From positions 1 to 64,000 of the forward strand of contig JABDAZ010000007.1 in NCBI GenBank assembly GCA_013288945.1: a stretch of DNA of 64,000 nt, read 5' to 3'. The stretch is from Bacteroidota bacterium (GTDB lineage Bacteria > Bacteroidota > Bacteroidia > Chitinophagales > Chitinophagaceae). Below the pieces are notes generated by a model. That model ran no database searches. It was not told the DNA's origin and saw only the letters and a program-made list of their open reading frames with translations. The translations under genes were made by a program, and so were the position numbers. This document shows positions 62,908 through 64,000 of the stretch, in pieces (within the stretch, counting starts at the first letter, position 1; each line of letters opens with the position of its first letter).

Positions 62908-63570
62908 TTAATGAGAGTGTTTATGTTTCAACACTTTTGCTTCGAGATAAAAAATAATTTCTTCTGAAATATTTTTTGATTGATCGCCAACACGCTCTAA
63001 TTTTCTGATGATGGAATGAATGTATAATGCCTGATCAAGATCTTCCGGATGATCTTTTAAATAAGCTTCAATCAATTCATTTGCGCGGCGGTTAATATCA
63101 TCCAGAAATTCATCTTTTTGAAAAACCTGGCGCGCTAAAATAGTGTCTTCATTTTCAAACGCAGATAATGTATCGTCAAGAATGCTGATTGACTGATCAA
63201 ACATTTTCATTACACAACTTGCTTCCAGCAAATCGCGCTTGAAAGAACTTTCTGCACTTAAAATATATTTTGCAATGCCTTCTGCAATATCTCCAATACG
63301 TTCCAGGTTTGAATTGATTTTTAATACCGCAAGCACAAAGCGTAAATCAACAGCAACGGGCGTTAGCAAGGCAAAAATATTTTCGCAGTCGCGATCAATT
63401 TTTAATTCGGCGCCATTAACGCGGCGTTCTTTTAATAATATTTCGCGCGATAAATCTTTATCAAATTCAAGCATCGAAGTTTTTGCTTTTACCATTTGCG
63501 ATTGCACTAAACTCCACATATTAATCACTTCTTTTTTCAGCAACTGCAATTCTATTTCTAATTGTGTCAT
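62908..63570 (-). CDS. phoU: Phosphate-transport regulator PhoU
   Basis: A 220-residue all-helical protein made of two PhoU repeats. Metal-cluster acidic motifs are visible in VNGAELKIDRDCE (about 50-62) and RRANELIEAYLKD. PhoU shuts down the Pho regulon and damps phosphate uptake by PstSCAB. It lies 98 bases downstream of pstB, the usual order pst-phoU. No PhoR/PhoB pair is adjacent, though the two-component system at 46436-48283 resembles it. Confidence 0.92.
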   Translation of the reverse strand: MTQLEIELQLLKKEVINMWSLVQSQMVKAKTSMLEFDKDLSREILLKERRVNGAELKIDRDCENIFALLTPVAVDLRFVLAVLKINSNLERIGDIAEGIAKYILSAESSFKRDLLEASCVMKMFDQSISILDDTLSAFENEDTILARQVFQKDEFLDDINRRANELIEAYLKDHPEDLDQALYIHSIIRKLERVGDQSKNISEEIIFYLEAKVLKHKHSH

Positions 63571-63572
63571 TT

Positions 63573-63602
63573 GATGTTTGATTTATGATGTCGGATGTAC
63601 GA
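63573..63602. repeat. CGTACATC-type dispersed word, inverted copy
   Basis: GATGTTTGATTTATGATGTC and following GGATGTACG are the reverse complement, with small indels, of the words at 23597-23618. Further iterated words (TTTCTCAGTG, TTTCTCAATG, TCTCAATT) continue to about 63650. All lie between pstB and phoU. Confidence 0.45.
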
Positions 63603-63668
63603 TGTGTACGGTTTTAATTTCTCAGTGTGAAATTTCTCAATGTCTCAATTATGTTATTGAGCTATGGC

Positions 63669-64000
63669 TTAACTGAACCTTCCTGTAATATAATTCTGCG
63701 TTCGTTTATCTCTTGGGTTGGTGAACATTCTTTTTGTTTCATCATATTCAACCAATTCTCCCATATAAAAAAATGCAGTGCGATCGCTTACGCGCGCGGC
63801 TTGCTGCATGTTGTGTGTTACGATTATTAATGTATAATTTTTTTTCAACTCGTGAAATAATTCTTCAACAGTGGAAGTTGAAATTGGATCAAGTGCGGAT
63901 GTTGGTTCATCAAATAATAAAACTTCTGGCGCCATTGCCACTGCGCGTGCAATGCACAAACGTTGCTGTTGCCCGCCGGAAAGAAAGGAACCTTTTTTCG
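63669..64000 (-). CDS. pstB: Phosphate ABC transporter ATP-binding protein PstB, C-terminal part
   Basis: The frame is open to the window edge. The visible part has the signature [18 protein letters not shown], Walker [15 protein letters not shown] and the H-loop [14 protein letters not shown], ending [10 protein letters not shown]. It is the ATPase of the Pst high-affinity phosphate importer. Upstream pst genes are beyond the window. phoU follows after 98 bases that contain repeat words. Confidence 0.95.
   Translation of the reverse strand, partial: KKGSFLSGGQQQRLCIARAVAMAPEVLLFDEPTSALDPISTSTVEELFHELKKNYTLIIVTHNMQQAARVSDRTAFFYMGELVEYDETKRMFTNPRDKRTQNYITGRFS

Overview
The window is about 64 kb of AT-rich DNA (roughly one third G+C by eye) from a Bacteroidota chromosome, most likely Chitinophagaceae or a close relative. 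The evidence is a SusC/SusD pair, GldB, Bacteroidota-type TAnnTTTG promoter elements, an arginine pathway with an N-acyl-ornithine carbamoyltransferase, an F-ATPase whose a subunit carries a long secreted N-terminus, and a B12-dependent ribonucleotide reductase. I saw no tRNA or rRNA genes, CRISPR array, phage genes or transposase.

Layout. 1-1007: end of a WYL regulator and a MntA/HepT (MNT-HEPN) pair, HepT being frameshifted. 1004-4565: class III aminotransferase, gamma-carbonic anhydrase, small genes and rsgA. 4568-8866: moxR, DUF58, BatD-like and BatA operon on the minus strand, interrupted by a four-helix-bundle gene. 9091-17570: lipoproteins, nadE, gldB, a frameshifted ACT-domain gene, a sigma factor with a membrane partner, a fatty acid desaturase and small unknowns. 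17726-22296: nrdJ and pcrB. 22564-31944: an arginine biosynthesis cluster (leader, GNAT, argG, cupin, argC, argD, four-helix-bundle gene, argF', argB, argE-like, argH). 31983-36411: DUF4251 duplicates, an M28 peptidase, a LytTR regulator. 36412-40777: atpB-E-F-H-A, without atpG. 40969-50645: lipoprotein, ABC exporter, a possible caspase-fold protein, a two-component system, a GT39 glycosyltransferase and a PAP2 phosphatase. 50761-54897: a probable phosphonate-use group (TIGR03364-like flavoprotein, DUF5690 transporter, PhnZ-like oxygenase, alkaline-phosphatase-superfamily enzyme). 55175-60147: SusD/SusC. 60509-62394: LpxH-like phosphoesterase and glycosyltransferase. 62908-64000: phoU and the end of pstB.

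The most unusual property is a population of short inverted-repeat (hairpin) elements built from iterated words of 7-12 bases, for example TGACAGTTGACAGATGAC. They lie between operon genes, one lies inside the nadE coding sequence, and other repeat words occur in the argF' and argH coding sequences. Both four-helix-bundle (23S rRNA intervening-sequence type) genes sit between the two arms of such an inverted repeat, one in the moxR operon and one in the arg operon. I infer that these are IVS-like mobile cassettes and that the empty hairpins may be gene-less relatives. A second genome-wide oddity is the high density of the palindrome ATTAAT, which is absent from the SusC/SusD genes.

Four apparent single-base deletions in three genes (hepT, the ACT-domain gene and the second DUF4251 copy) may be real pseudogenization or sequencing error.
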